From: Dehalococcoidia bacterium
Lineage (GTDB): Bacteria > Chloroflexota > Dehalococcoidia > DSTF01 > JACRBR01
Assembly: GCA_021462855.1 (NCBI GenBank)
Contig: JAJTXQ010000067.1
Span: 66,860 to 130,859 of the forward strand
DNA length: 64,000 nucleotides
Reading direction: 5' to 3'
Shown here: positions 34,641-42,115 of the stretch, one piece after another
Numbering within the stretch: the first letter of the stretch is position 1
Layout of the letters: each line of letters begins with the position of its first letter
Position numbers and translations under genes: made by a program
The notes under the pieces: model-generated
The model's input: the letters and a program-made list of their open reading frames with translations, nothing else
What the model was told of the DNA's origin: nothing
Databases searched by the model: none

Positions 34641-35366
34641 TCAGGCGGCCACTTCGAACTGGGCGTTCAGATACCGCTTCAGGTTCGCCAGGATGCGCTT
34701 GTGAAGCTGGCAGACGCGGGACTCGGAAAGCCCCATCATCTCGCCAATCTCGTGGAACGGGCGAGATTCCGCGTATCGGAGCTTCAGGATAGCGCGGTCG
34801 CGCGGGTTCAGGTGGCCGAGCGCCTCGTCGAGCAGCGTGAGCGAGGCGGCGTGGTCGGCAGCCTTCGCCGGGTCGCTGAGGTCGTCCTCGTCCGGCGGGT
34901 CGAGCGATGGCGCGCCCTCGCCGGTGCGGTCCTGGAGCGCGTGCTCCAGCGAAATAAACTTCGATGACGTGTGGCGCATCACCGTCTGGAGGTGCTCGAC
35001 CGGCACGCCGAGGCGGAACGCCACCTCTTTCGGCGTCGGCCAGCGGCCGAGCGTGGCCGAGAGCTCCTGCGACGCGGCATCGATCTCGCGGGCGCTGCGG
35101 CGCACGGAGCGCGGCAGCGGGTCCATCTTGCGGATCGCATCGAGGATGCTGCCGCGGATGCGCCGCACGGCGAAGCTGGCGAAGCTGGTGCCCCGTGTCT
35201 CATCGAACGCATCGACGGCCTGGATGAGGCCTTCGATGCCGTAGCCGAGCGCGTCTTCGCGGTCGAGGCCGAGGGTCTTCTGGTTGTCCGTGGACATGCG
35301 GCTGACGACGAACGCCACCAGCGGCATGTGCTGCATGATCATGTCCTGGCGAGCAGAGCTGCGCAT
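34641..35366 (-). CDS. FliA/WhiG-type RNA polymerase sigma factor
   Basis: The 241-residue alternative sigma-70 factor contains region 2 (HMPLVAFVVSRM, YGIEGLIQAVDAFDE, TSFASFAVRRIRGSILDAIR), a region 3 helix (RWPTPKEVAFRLGVPVEHL) and a region 4 HTH (FHEIGEMMGLSESRVCQLHK). The RGSILDAIRKMDPLPRSVR stretch is diagnostic of the FliA/WhiG/SigD branch. No flagellar genes are seen here, so the regulon is open. The ATG follows GGAGGGG, and the upstream leader carries a c-di-GMP-I aptamer and a terminator hairpin, so expression should respond to c-di-GMP. Confidence 0.94.
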   Translation of the reverse strand: MRSSARQDMIMQHMPLVAFVVSRMSTDNQKTLGLDREDALGYGIEGLIQAVDAFDETRGTSFASFAVRRIRGSILDAIRKMDPLPRSVRRSAREIDAASQELSATLGRWPTPKEVAFRLGVPVEHLQTVMRHTSSKFISLEHALQDRTGEGAPSLDPPDEDDLSDPAKAADHAASLTLLDEALGHLNPRDRAILKLRYAESRPFHEIGEMMGLSESRVCQLHKRILANLKRYLNAQFEVAA

Positions 35367-35389
35367 GCGGGGCCCCCTCCACCGAACGT

Positions 35390-35424
35390 ACAAATGCCGC
35401 CATGCCGGAGTCCGGCAGGCGGCA
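35390..35424 (-). terminator. Attenuator terminator between riboswitch and sigma gene
   Basis: On the minus strand a two-part hairpin (TGCCGCC with GGCGGCA outside, TGCCGG with CCGGCA inside, one bulged T) is followed by TTTGT. It lies between the aptamer and the ribosome site. Confidence 0.75.
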
Positions 35425-35463
35425 ACGCTCGATCACGGTCGTGCCCCGGCGGGGCAGGATCGG

Positions 35464-35542
35464 TCTTCGGCAGCCCGGCTATCCGCGTGGCGGACCCGTG
35501 GCTTTGCGTCCCCGCATTTCAGCGGGTTTGCCTGTTTCGGAC
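35464..35542 (-). promoter_or_regulatory. Cyclic di-GMP-I (GEMM-I) riboswitch
   Basis: The minus strand reads CCGAAACAGGCAAACC, a GAAA-capped hairpin, GGGACGCAAAGCC, a second stem, then TAGCCGGGCTGCC. This is the full GEMM-I consensus, including GCAAACC, GACGCAAAGCC and the closing AGCCGGG. The aptamer is about 100 nt upstream of the sigma gene and is followed by a terminator hairpin, so control is probably by transcription termination. Which ligand state permits read-through cannot be read directly. Confidence 0.93.
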
Positions 35543-35765
35543 CTCAGGACTGGCATCACCTGCCTTCCATGGCGCGCTCCCCACGTCTTCCCAACGTTGC
35601 GCTAACCCTCCTAACGCGCGGCAGGCTGTTTCGTTACAGGTTCTCGCGGGCTTTTTTCGGGCGAATTCGCACCGGCGCCTTGTCAAACCGGTAGAAAACG
35701 CCCTTCGCTTCGGGCATACTACGCAGGATGTACCCGGCGGGCGCCGAGTATGACTTCGGGGTGCG

Positions 35766-36389
35766 ATGGCTCAGCGGCTTGTAGACAGGTTCGAACAGCG
35801 CAAGCTCACGCGCGCGAAGCTCATCGACGCCGCGCTCAAGCTCTTTTCTACGAGCGGGTATGAGCATGCGACCGTGGACGACATCTCGCACGAGGCCGGA
35901 TACTCCAAGGGCGCGTATTACTTCCACTTCTCGACCAAGGAGGACATCCTCCTCGAGCTTCTCCGCATGTGGACGGAGGGGCGGACCGCGATCGTGGCCG
36001 GCGGCGGAGCGGCGAGCGACGGTATTCGCGAGACGATCGAGCGATTCTTCTCGTACGAGGACGCGCAGTGGCACGCTGTGCTCCTGGAGTTCTGGTCGCA
36101 AGCCGTGCGCGTGCCCGAGGTGAGCAAGCGCCTGAGCCAGGCGTACGCCGGTTGGCGCAAAGACCTCTCCGAGGCGTTCGCGCGCGCGGCCTCGGAGGAG
36201 CGTCTGCACGTGGCTTCCCCGGAGGACGCCGCGTCGGTGGTGCTCGCCGCGCACGACGGGCTTGCCGTGCAGTTCGCGATCGGCTCCCCCGGCGGCCGCG
36301 CGATGACCGCCGGCGAGCTTGCCGCTTCGATCATCGCGCCGCTCGAGTCGGCCGAGCCGGCGGCGGAGCGCCGCAGGATCGCGCGCTAG
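35766..36389 (+). CDS. TetR/AcrR-family transcriptional regulator
   Basis: The 207-residue regulator has RAKLIDAALKLFSTSGYEHA, TVDDISHEAGYSKGAYYFHF and KEDILLELLRMW, a standard TetR HTH, followed by the effector-binding domain. A GGGG tract precedes the ATG. It is divergent from the riboswitch-sigma operon and could regulate it or the hydroxyacid dehydrogenase operon downstream; no clear palindrome was found. Confidence 0.9.
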   Translation: MAQRLVDRFEQRKLTRAKLIDAALKLFSTSGYEHATVDDISHEAGYSKGAYYFHFSTKEDILLELLRMWTEGRTAIVAGGGAASDGIRETIERFFSYEDAQWHAVLLEFWSQAVRVPEVSKRLSQAYAGWRKDLSEAFARAASEERLHVASPEDAASVVLAAHDGLAVQFAIGSPGGRAMTAGELAASIIAPLESAEPAAERRRIAR

Positions 36390-36418
36390 CCGCGGGCGCG
36401 CCACCCGCGCGCCGGTGG

Positions 36419-36424
36419 TATCGT
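36419..36424 (+). promoter_or_regulatory. Candidate -10 TATCGT, near-leaderless
   Basis: TATCGT ends 10 nt before the ATG of the hydroxyacid dehydrogenase and no ribosome site lies between, so the message may be almost leaderless. Confidence 0.35.
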
Positions 36425-36434
36425 TCCCCCACTC

Positions 36435-37445
36435 ATGGCCGAACCTCAGCGCGCCCTCGTCCTGGCACCGTTTTCCGCGCCGCAGATCGAGCGGATGCGC
36501 GCCATGCTACCCGTGGTGTACGAGCCGTGGCTGGAGACGCGGCGGCTGTGGGACCCGGCGGAACTCGGCGCGCGCCTGAACGAGGAGGACGTCGGGTACC
36601 TGGTGATCGAGGCGGACTTCGCGTTCGAGGAGCTGTTCGAGGCGGCCGCCGGACTGCGACTCGTCGGCGTCTGCCGGAACGCGCTCAACCACGTCGACAT
36701 CGACGCGGCGACGGCGCACGGCGTCGCGGTCACGCACGCGCCGGGACGCAATACGAACGCCGTCGCGGAGATGACGCTCGGGCTGATGCTCGCGCTGGCG
36801 CGTCGCATCGTGCCGGCACACCTGCTCGTGTCGGGCGCGGGTTGGCGGGATCCCTCGGCAGGGTACCGGCTCTTCCGCGGGCGAGAGATCGCCGCGTCGA
36901 CGGTCGGCATCGTCGGCTGCGGGCAGATCGGCCGCGAGGTCGCGCGGAAGGCCGTGGCGCTCGGCGCACGCGTGGTCGCGCACGACCCGTTTGTGCCGCC
37001 ATCGCACATCGTCTCGCTCGGCGCGGAACCGGCGACGCTCGATGCGTTGCTGGCGGCGTCGGACTATGTGTCGCTGCACGTGCCGGAATCGCCAGACACG
37101 CATCACCTCGTCGATGCCGCATTCCTGGCGCGGATGCGGCCGGGCGCGTATCTCGTGAACACGAGCAACGGAGCGGCGGTCGACCCGGCGGCGCTGACCG
37201 ACGCGCTGGAGCGCAGGCATCTGGCCGGCGCGGCGCTTGATGTGTTCGAGGGACAGCCGCTGCCGCACAGCGACGCGCTGATGTCGGCGCCGAACCTGCT
37301 ATTGACGCCGCACGTCGGCGGCGCGACGGAGGAGACGATCGAACGGCACGCGAGGATGATGGTCGATGAGATCGGGCGCATGCTCGCGGGCGAACCGCTC
37401 GCACACTGCGTGAACCCCGGATACGCCGCGGCACGGATGCAGTGA
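36435..37445 (+). CDS. D-2-hydroxyacid dehydrogenase family protein
   Basis: The 336-residue protein has the NAD-binding VGIVGCGQIGREVA near residue 160, the Glu in LDVFEGQPLP and the His in LTPHVGGATEETIERHA. The catalytic Arg expected in N-T-x-R-G-x-x-V-D is Asn (NTSNGAAVD), so activity on ordinary 2-oxo acids is uncertain. It is first of a three-gene cassette; its stop overlaps the kinase start (GTGA). With a sugar kinase and a class II aldolase next, a role in sugar-acid or polyol breakdown is inferred. Confidence 0.88.
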   Translation: MAEPQRALVLAPFSAPQIERMRAMLPVVYEPWLETRRLWDPAELGARLNEEDVGYLVIEADFAFEELFEAAAGLRLVGVCRNALNHVDIDAATAHGVAVTHAPGRNTNAVAEMTLGLMLALARRIVPAHLLVSGAGWRDPSAGYRLFRGREIAASTVGIVGCGQIGREVARKAVALGARVVAHDPFVPPSHIVSLGAEPATLDALLAASDYVSLHVPESPDTHHLVDAAFLARMRPGAYLVNTSNGAAVDPAALTDALERRHLAGAALDVFEGQPLPHSDALMSAPNLLLTPHVGGATEETIERHARMMVDEIGRMLAGEPLAHCVNPGYAAARMQ

Positions 37446-38908
37446 CGGTGCGCGATGCGGCGTTGGTGCTCGATGCCGGCACGAGCGCGCTGCGGGCGTT
37501 GCTCGTCGATGCCGCCGGCGGCGTCACGCCACTCGCATCGCGCCCGTGGCCGATGTTCGTGCCGGACGATGCGCCGCAGTTCGGGCGCGAGCTGAACGCC
37601 GCTGACGTCGCGGGCCAGCTCAGCGCGCTGTTCGACGCGGCTCGCCCGCACGCCGGGCGGATCGCGGCCGTGGCCTGCGCCGGCCAGCGCGAAGGGGTGG
37701 TGTTTGAGGATGCCGGGGGCCGCGCGGTGCTTGTCTCGCCGAACATCGACGCGCGAGCCTCGGCCGAGGGGATAGCGATCGACGCGGCGCGCGGGGGCGA
37801 GATCTATGCGACGACAGGGCACCTGCCATCGCTGTTGCTGGCGCCCGCGAAGTTTGCGTGGCTGCGCGTCCACCGGCCGCAGGACGCGGCGCGCGTGCGC
37901 CGCATCGTGCCGTTCGCTGACTGGGTCGCCGCCGGGGCCGCAGGCGCGGACGCCGCGGCGGCCTGCGCGACGCTCGCCGCGGAAATCGGGCTGCTCGACA
38001 TCAGCACGCGCGCAGTCGCCGCGCCACTGCTCGGCACGCTGGGCCTGGACGCCGGGATGATCCCGCCGGTCGTGGCTGATGGCTCGGTGGCCGGCCGCTG
38101 CGATGCGATCGGCGGCGCGCCGGTCGTGCTCGCTGGCGCCGACACGCAGTGCGCGCTCGCAGGCATGGGCGCGGTGCGGCCGGGTGACACCGGCGTCGCC
38201 GCCGGTTGGAGCGCGCCGGCGCAGCGCGTGGCGGCGGCACCGGTGTTCGATGACGCGTACCGCACGTGGGCGGGGCTGCACGTCGCGCCCGGGATGTGGG
38301 TAAGCGAGTCGAACGCCGGCGAGATGGGGCGCGCGTGGCAGTGGGCCTGCGACCTGCTCGGCGCCTCGCCGGCCGCGGCCGAGGCGCTGGCGGCGCAGTC
38401 GCCGCCGGGCGCGCGCGACGTCATGGCCGTGCTTGGCGCGCGGGCGATGGACGCGGGCGCGATGAGCGCCGGCGTCGGCGCGGTGACGTTCCCGCTGCCG
38501 CTCGTCATGGGCGCGCCAGACCGGGCCGACGTGCTGCGGGCGACGCTCGAGGCGGTCGCCTTCGCCGTGCGCGCGAACATCGAGCAGCTCGAGGAGGTGA
38601 CGGGCGGCGCGGTCGATCACGTGGCGATCGGCGGGGGGATGTCGCGCTCGGCGACGTTCGTCCGCATCGTGTGCGATGTGCTGGCGCGGCCATTGGACAT
38701 TGCGCGTTCGCCGGAGACGTCGGCGCTGGGCGCGGCGGCGCTGGCGCTCGCCGCGACGGGCGTACATGATTCGCTCGATGCGGCGCTGGGCGCGATGTGC
38801 CGTCCCGCGCGCACGTTGGAGCCGGACACCGCGGCGTCGGCGGCGTACGATGACTGCTACGGGCGGTGGTGCGCCATGGCGGACGAGTTCCAGTCGGGGA
38901 AGCTGTGA
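37442..38908 (+). CDS. FGGY-family carbohydrate kinase
   Basis: The 488-residue kinase has the N-terminal phosphate motif LVLDAGTSALRALLVD, the core CAGQREGVV, the central GADTQCALAGMGAV and the C-terminal adenosine motif HVAIGGGMSRSATF followed by SALGAAALA. FGGY enzymes phosphorylate sugars such as xylulose, fuculose, rhamnulose, ribulose or erythritol; the exact substrate cannot be inferred. GTG start and GTG-TGA overlaps with both neighbours show tight coupling with the dehydrogenase and the aldolase. Confidence 0.92.
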   Translation: MTVRDAALVLDAGTSALRALLVDAAGGVTPLASRPWPMFVPDDAPQFGRELNAADVAGQLSALFDAARPHAGRIAAVACAGQREGVVFEDAGGRAVLVSPNIDARASAEGIAIDAARGGEIYATTGHLPSLLLAPAKFAWLRVHRPQDAARVRRIVPFADWVAAGAAGADAAAACATLAAEIGLLDISTRAVAAPLLGTLGLDAGMIPPVVADGSVAGRCDAIGGAPVVLAGADTQCALAGMGAVRPGDTGVAAGWSAPAQRVAAAPVFDDAYRTWAGLHVAPGMWVSESNAGEMGRAWQWACDLLGASPAAAEALAAQSPPGARDVMAVLGARAMDAGAMSAGVGAVTFPLPLVMGAPDRADVLRATLEAVAFAVRANIEQLEEVTGGAVDHVAIGGGMSRSATFVRIVCDVLARPLDIARSPETSALGAAALALAATGVHDSLDAALGAMCRPARTLEPDTAASAAYDDCYGRWCAMADEFQSGKL

Positions 38909-39564
38909 CCGAGACGTTCGAACGTGAGCGACAGGATGTGCTGGAAGCGGTAAGGCGCATCGTCGCCACCGGGCTGGTAGCGGGCGCGAGCGGCAACGTC
39001 AGCCGGCGCATCGTCACCCCGGACGGCGACCTGATCGCGATCACGGCGAGCCGGGTGCCGTACCACCGTTTCGGAGTCGACGACGTGCTCGTGGTCGACT
39101 TCGACATCGAGCCGGTCGTGGGCGACGGCGTGCCCTCGAGCGAGTCGCTGGCGCATGTGGCGATCTACCGCGCGCGGCCGGACGTGGGGGCGGTGATCCA
39201 CACGCATCCGGTGCACGCGAGCGCGTTCGCGGCGGCGTGCACGCCCATTCCGGCGGTGCTCGACGAGCAGGTCGTCACGCTCGGCGGACCGGTGGAGGTG
39301 GCGGCGTACGGTCCTTCGGCCAGTGAGCAACTGGCGCAGAATGCTGTGGCCGCGCTTGGCGACCGGGCGGCGGTGCTGTTGCGCCATCACGGCGCGATCG
39401 CTGTCGGCGCGGACCTCGATGAAGCCGTCGCGGTGGCGGATCTCACCGAGCGCGCGGCGAAGGTGTGCACGCTCGCCGCTTCGCTCGGAGGCGCGCGCCC
39501 CTTGCCGGACGATGTGGTGCGAGCGGAACAGAAGATCTACCGGATGATGAAAGGGTTCAAGTGA
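38905..39564 (+). CDS. Class II aldolase/adducin family protein
   Basis: The 219-residue protein shows GLVAGASGNVSRRI, the catalytic Glu region PSSESLAHVAIYRARPDV, zinc ligands in HTHPVHA and LRHHGAIAVG. It belongs with L-fuculose-phosphate and L-ribulose-phosphate-type aldolases and epimerases. With the FGGY kinase it would cleave the phosphorylated sugar, giving dihydroxyacetone phosphate or a similar triose and an aldehyde. Its stop overlaps the next ATG (TGATG). Confidence 0.9.
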   Translation: MTETFERERQDVLEAVRRIVATGLVAGASGNVSRRIVTPDGDLIAITASRVPYHRFGVDDVLVVDFDIEPVVGDGVPSSESLAHVAIYRARPDVGAVIHTHPVHASAFAAACTPIPAVLDEQVVTLGGPVEVAAYGPSASEQLAQNAVAALGDRAAVLLRHHGAIAVGADLDEAVAVADLTERAAKVCTLAASLGGARPLPDDVVRAEQKIYRMMKGFK

Positions 39565-39932
39565 TGCAGGTACCGGCGTTCCTCCTCCGGCGTCTCTACG
39601 TGAAGGGCAGCCTGCGTGCGACGGCGGGCGGCTTCGCGTTCGACATCAAGAACTCGCTTGGCTCGGGCTACGCCGAGCAGGTGCTGCCGCTGCGCGTCGA
39701 CGACGAGGACATCCCGCCCGGATCGACGCGGTTCATCGTCGATGGCGCGGTGCAGCGGTTTGACGAGGTGTCGGCTGAGCGCCCAGTGACGCTCGGGATG
39801 AATCGCGTCGTCACGATCGAGGCGGACGGGCGCGCGCTCGCGGCCGGCAAGCACAAGATCGCGCTCGGGTTCGTCGTGGTCGGCATGGGACGGATGGTGT
39901 TCGACGTGACGGACGCGCTGGCCGATGCCTGA
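39564..39932 (+). CDS. Conserved-looking small protein of unknown function
   Basis: The 122-residue protein is beta-rich (LYVKGSLRATAGGFAFDIKN, TRFIVDGAVQRFDEV, HKIALGFVVVGMG) and has no signal peptide or membrane segment. It is embedded between the aldolase and a methyltransferase with overlapping starts on both sides, so it is translated with the cassette. No function is claimed. Confidence 0.75.
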   Translation: MQVPAFLLRRLYVKGSLRATAGGFAFDIKNSLGSGYAEQVLPLRVDDEDIPPGSTRFIVDGAVQRFDEVSAERPVTLGMNRVVTIEADGRALAAGKHKIALGFVVVGMGRMVFDVTDALADA

Positions 39933-40791
39933 CGGCAGCGTCCCGCCGGAGATCGCGCCGATCGACTTCGTCGCGCGCTGGGCGGCGATTGTCGAACGGC
40001 GGCGCGCGCAGATGGACGGCGCGTACGCCCGATCGCGCCAGTCGAACGTCGATTACTGGGGCCGGCGTGCGAAGGCATACCGCCAGGCGCTGCACGACCG
40101 CACCGACGAGGACCCGTTCTTCGTGCGCGTGCGCGCCGCGTCGGCGCGAAGCACCACGATCATCGATGTCGGCGCGGGCACGGGGCGGCACACGGTCGCT
40201 CTTGCGCCGCACGTCGCGCGGGTGACGGCGGTGGACCCTTCCAACGCCATGCTCAGCCTGTTGCGCGAGGACGCGGCGGCGCACGGGCTGTCGAACGTCG
40301 ATGCCGTCGAACAGGAGTGGATGGACGCCGATGTCGCGCCGGCGGACCTCGTCATCTGTTCGCACGTGCTGTACCCGATCGGCGATGTCGTGCCGTTCCT
40401 GCGCAAGCTCGAGGCGGCGGCGCGCGAGCGGGTGTTCATCTACCTTCGCGCCGACCCGCTGGCGACCGACCTGGGGTTGTGGCAGGAGTTCTACGGCACG
40501 CCGCTGCAGGCGCAGCCGGTGCACATGGACCTCGTCAACGTGCTGGCGCAGATCGGCGTCTTTGCGGATGTCGACGTCGTCGAGCATCGCTTTACGCTCA
40601 CGTTCGGCACGCTCGACGATGCGGTGGCGCAGGTGCGGAACGGCCTGTGCCTGCGCGAGGACGACGATCGGGCAACGGAGCGGTTGCGCGACCTGCTGCG
40701 CGAACGCCTCGTGGAATCGCCGGACGGCCGCCTCGGGCCGGAGACCGGATCGACGCGGTCGGCGATCGTCTCCTGGCGGCCGCGGCGCTAG
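39925..40791 (+). CDS. Class I SAM-dependent methyltransferase
   Basis: The 288-residue protein contains motif I TTIIDVGAGTGRHTVALA, a following acidic strand AVDPSN, and motif IV-like ADLVICSHVLYPIGDVVPF. The N-terminal 70 residues include a WxxIVERRRAQMD helix and NVDYWGRRAKAY. The substrate is unknown. It overlaps the preceding gene by eight bases, and its stop overlaps that of the convergent hydrolase. Confidence 0.87.
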   Translation: MPDGSVPPEIAPIDFVARWAAIVERRRAQMDGAYARSRQSNVDYWGRRAKAYRQALHDRTDEDPFFVRVRAASARSTTIIDVGAGTGRHTVALAPHVARVTAVDPSNAMLSLLREDAAAHGLSNVDAVEQEWMDADVAPADLVICSHVLYPIGDVVPFLRKLEAAARERVFIYLRADPLATDLGLWQEFYGTPLQAQPVHMDLVNVLAQIGVFADVDVVEHRFTLTFGTLDDAVAQVRNGLCLREDDDRATERLRDLLRERLVESPDGRLGPETGSTRSAIVSWRPRR

Positions 40792-41621
40792 GCGCGGCGG
40801 CTGAGCCAGTCGAGCAGCAGCGCTGCCAGCTTCTCCGGGCGGTCGGTGGGTACCGAGTGGCCGGAGTCGGCGACCTCGATCAACTCGGCGTCGGGCATCG
40901 CGGCGACCATTGCGTCGGCGACGGCGCGCGGCAGCACCTGCGTGAGCCCGCCGCGGACGAGCAGCGCCGGCATCGTGAGGCACGGCAGCGCATCGGTGAG
41001 GTCGGCGGGATCCCAGCGGACGGGCGCCGCCGGGTCGTACTTCAGCGTCATCGTGCCGTCGGCATTGAACACCAGGTTGTGGTGCGTGCGATATCGCAGG
41101 TTCTCCTCGGGCGCCGTCGGGTTCCCGGCGCGCATCGCCGCGACCGCCTCGTCGAACGTGGCGAACGGCGTGTGACCAGACTCGGCGAGCTTCGAGATCA
41201 CGTCCCAGTTCGGCGCTTGCTGTCGCTGCATCTTCGGCGGGATATCGATGATCACCAGGCGCGCGACACGCTCCGGATGGGCGGCGGCGTAGGCGATCGC
41301 GTTGTGGCCGCCCATCGACAGCCCGACGAGCACGAAGCGCTCGGTGCGCCACGCGTCGGCGAGTGCGTCGATGTCGGCGACGAAGTCGGCGGTCGCGTAG
41401 GTGGCGGCGTGCGACGTGTCGCCGTGGCCGCGCTGGTCGGGCGCGAACACGTGAAAGCGGCGGGCGAGCGCGGGCGCCATGTGATCCCAGGTGTGCGCGT
41501 GGCCGGTGAGTCCGTGGAGGAGCACCATCGGCGGCGCGGCGGCGTCGCCCCACTCGAGCACGTGGAAGCGCAGCCCGCGCGCTTCGACCGTGCGCGCCTC
41601 GTAACCGGCTATCGTCTGCAT
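40788..41621 (-). CDS. Alpha/beta hydrolase
   Basis: The 277-residue protein has oxyanion HGLTGHAHTWDHM, nucleophile elbow GLSMGGHN (Ser near residue 110), the acid in the GGLTQVLPRA strand region and the His in SGHSVPTDRPEKL. It resembles esterase, haloperoxidase or C-C hydrolase-type members. AGGAGG precedes MQTIAGYE. It has no signal peptide. The substrate is unknown. Confidence 0.87.
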   Translation of the reverse strand: MQTIAGYEARTVEARGLRFHVLEWGDAAAPPMVLLHGLTGHAHTWDHMAPALARRFHVFAPDQRGHGDTSHAATYATADFVADIDALADAWRTERFVLVGLSMGGHNAIAYAAAHPERVARLVIIDIPPKMQRQQAPNWDVISKLAESGHTPFATFDEAVAAMRAGNPTAPEENLRYRTHHNLVFNADGTMTLKYDPAAPVRWDPADLTDALPCLTMPALLVRGGLTQVLPRAVADAMVAAMPDAELIEVADSGHSVPTDRPEKLAALLLDWLSRRA

Positions 41622-41684
41622 CGCCGCCTCCTGTTACGCTCCGAGCATCGCCCACGGGGCCGTGGCAGTCAACTGGAGGAAGGC

Positions 41685-41711
41685 GTGAGTCACGAGGCGT
41701 TGTCGCCATGA
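41685..41711 (+). CDS. Eight-residue coupling leader ORF VSHEALSP
   Basis: GTG is preceded by GGAGGAAGG and opens an eight-codon frame whose TGA overlaps the ATG of the next gene (ATGA). The next gene lacks its own ribosome site. The mini-ORF probably delivers ribosomes by termination-reinitiation. Confidence 0.45.
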   Translation: MSHEALSP

Positions 41712-42052
41712 CAGCAGGATCGCGCAGCGGCGCAATCATGCTCGTTCGGTCGCTCCACGGCGCGATCACGGCATTCTTTCTGAGTTGCATGGGAGTGCTG
41801 TTCTACGCCGGGATCACCGGCGAGCAGCAGTTCGCCGGGTGGGTCGCGGCGGCGCTGCTCGCGGGCGAGGGCGTGGTGGTAGGGCTGAACGGCGGCGATT
41901 GCCCGCTCGGCGGCGTCCACCGGCGCGTGGGCGACGACCGCACGTTCTTCGAGCTGCTGATGCCTGCGCCGCTGGCGAAGCGCGCGGTGCCGGCGCTCGG
42001 CGGTCTGGCGGCGCTGGGCATCGTGCTGCTGGCGGCGCGGGCGATCGCCTAG
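41708..42052 (+). CDS. Small integral membrane protein
   Basis: The 114-residue protein has three hydrophobic helices (about residues 17-37, 42-60 and 92-112) around a conserved-looking loop LNGGDCPLGGVHRRVGDDRT. An internal ATG would start MLVRSLHGA. No function is recognised; the loop carries one Cys and a His-Arg-Arg run. Translation probably depends on the overlapping upstream mini-ORF. Confidence 0.75.
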   Translation: MTAGSRSGAIMLVRSLHGAITAFFLSCMGVLFYAGITGEQQFAGWVAAALLAGEGVVVGLNGGDCPLGGVHRRVGDDRTFFELLMPAPLAKRAVPALGGLAALGIVLLAARAIA

Positions 42053-42080
42053 CGCGCTCGATCGCAGGCGGCGGCGGGCC

Positions 42081-42086
42081 TACAAT
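42081..42086 (+). promoter_or_regulatory. Candidate -10 element TACAAT
   Basis: TACAAT lies 29 nt before the following ATG, with AAGGAG between them. Confidence 0.45.
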
Positions 42087-42115
42087 GGCGGCGCCCGGCC
42101 CGGCAAGGAGCGCGC

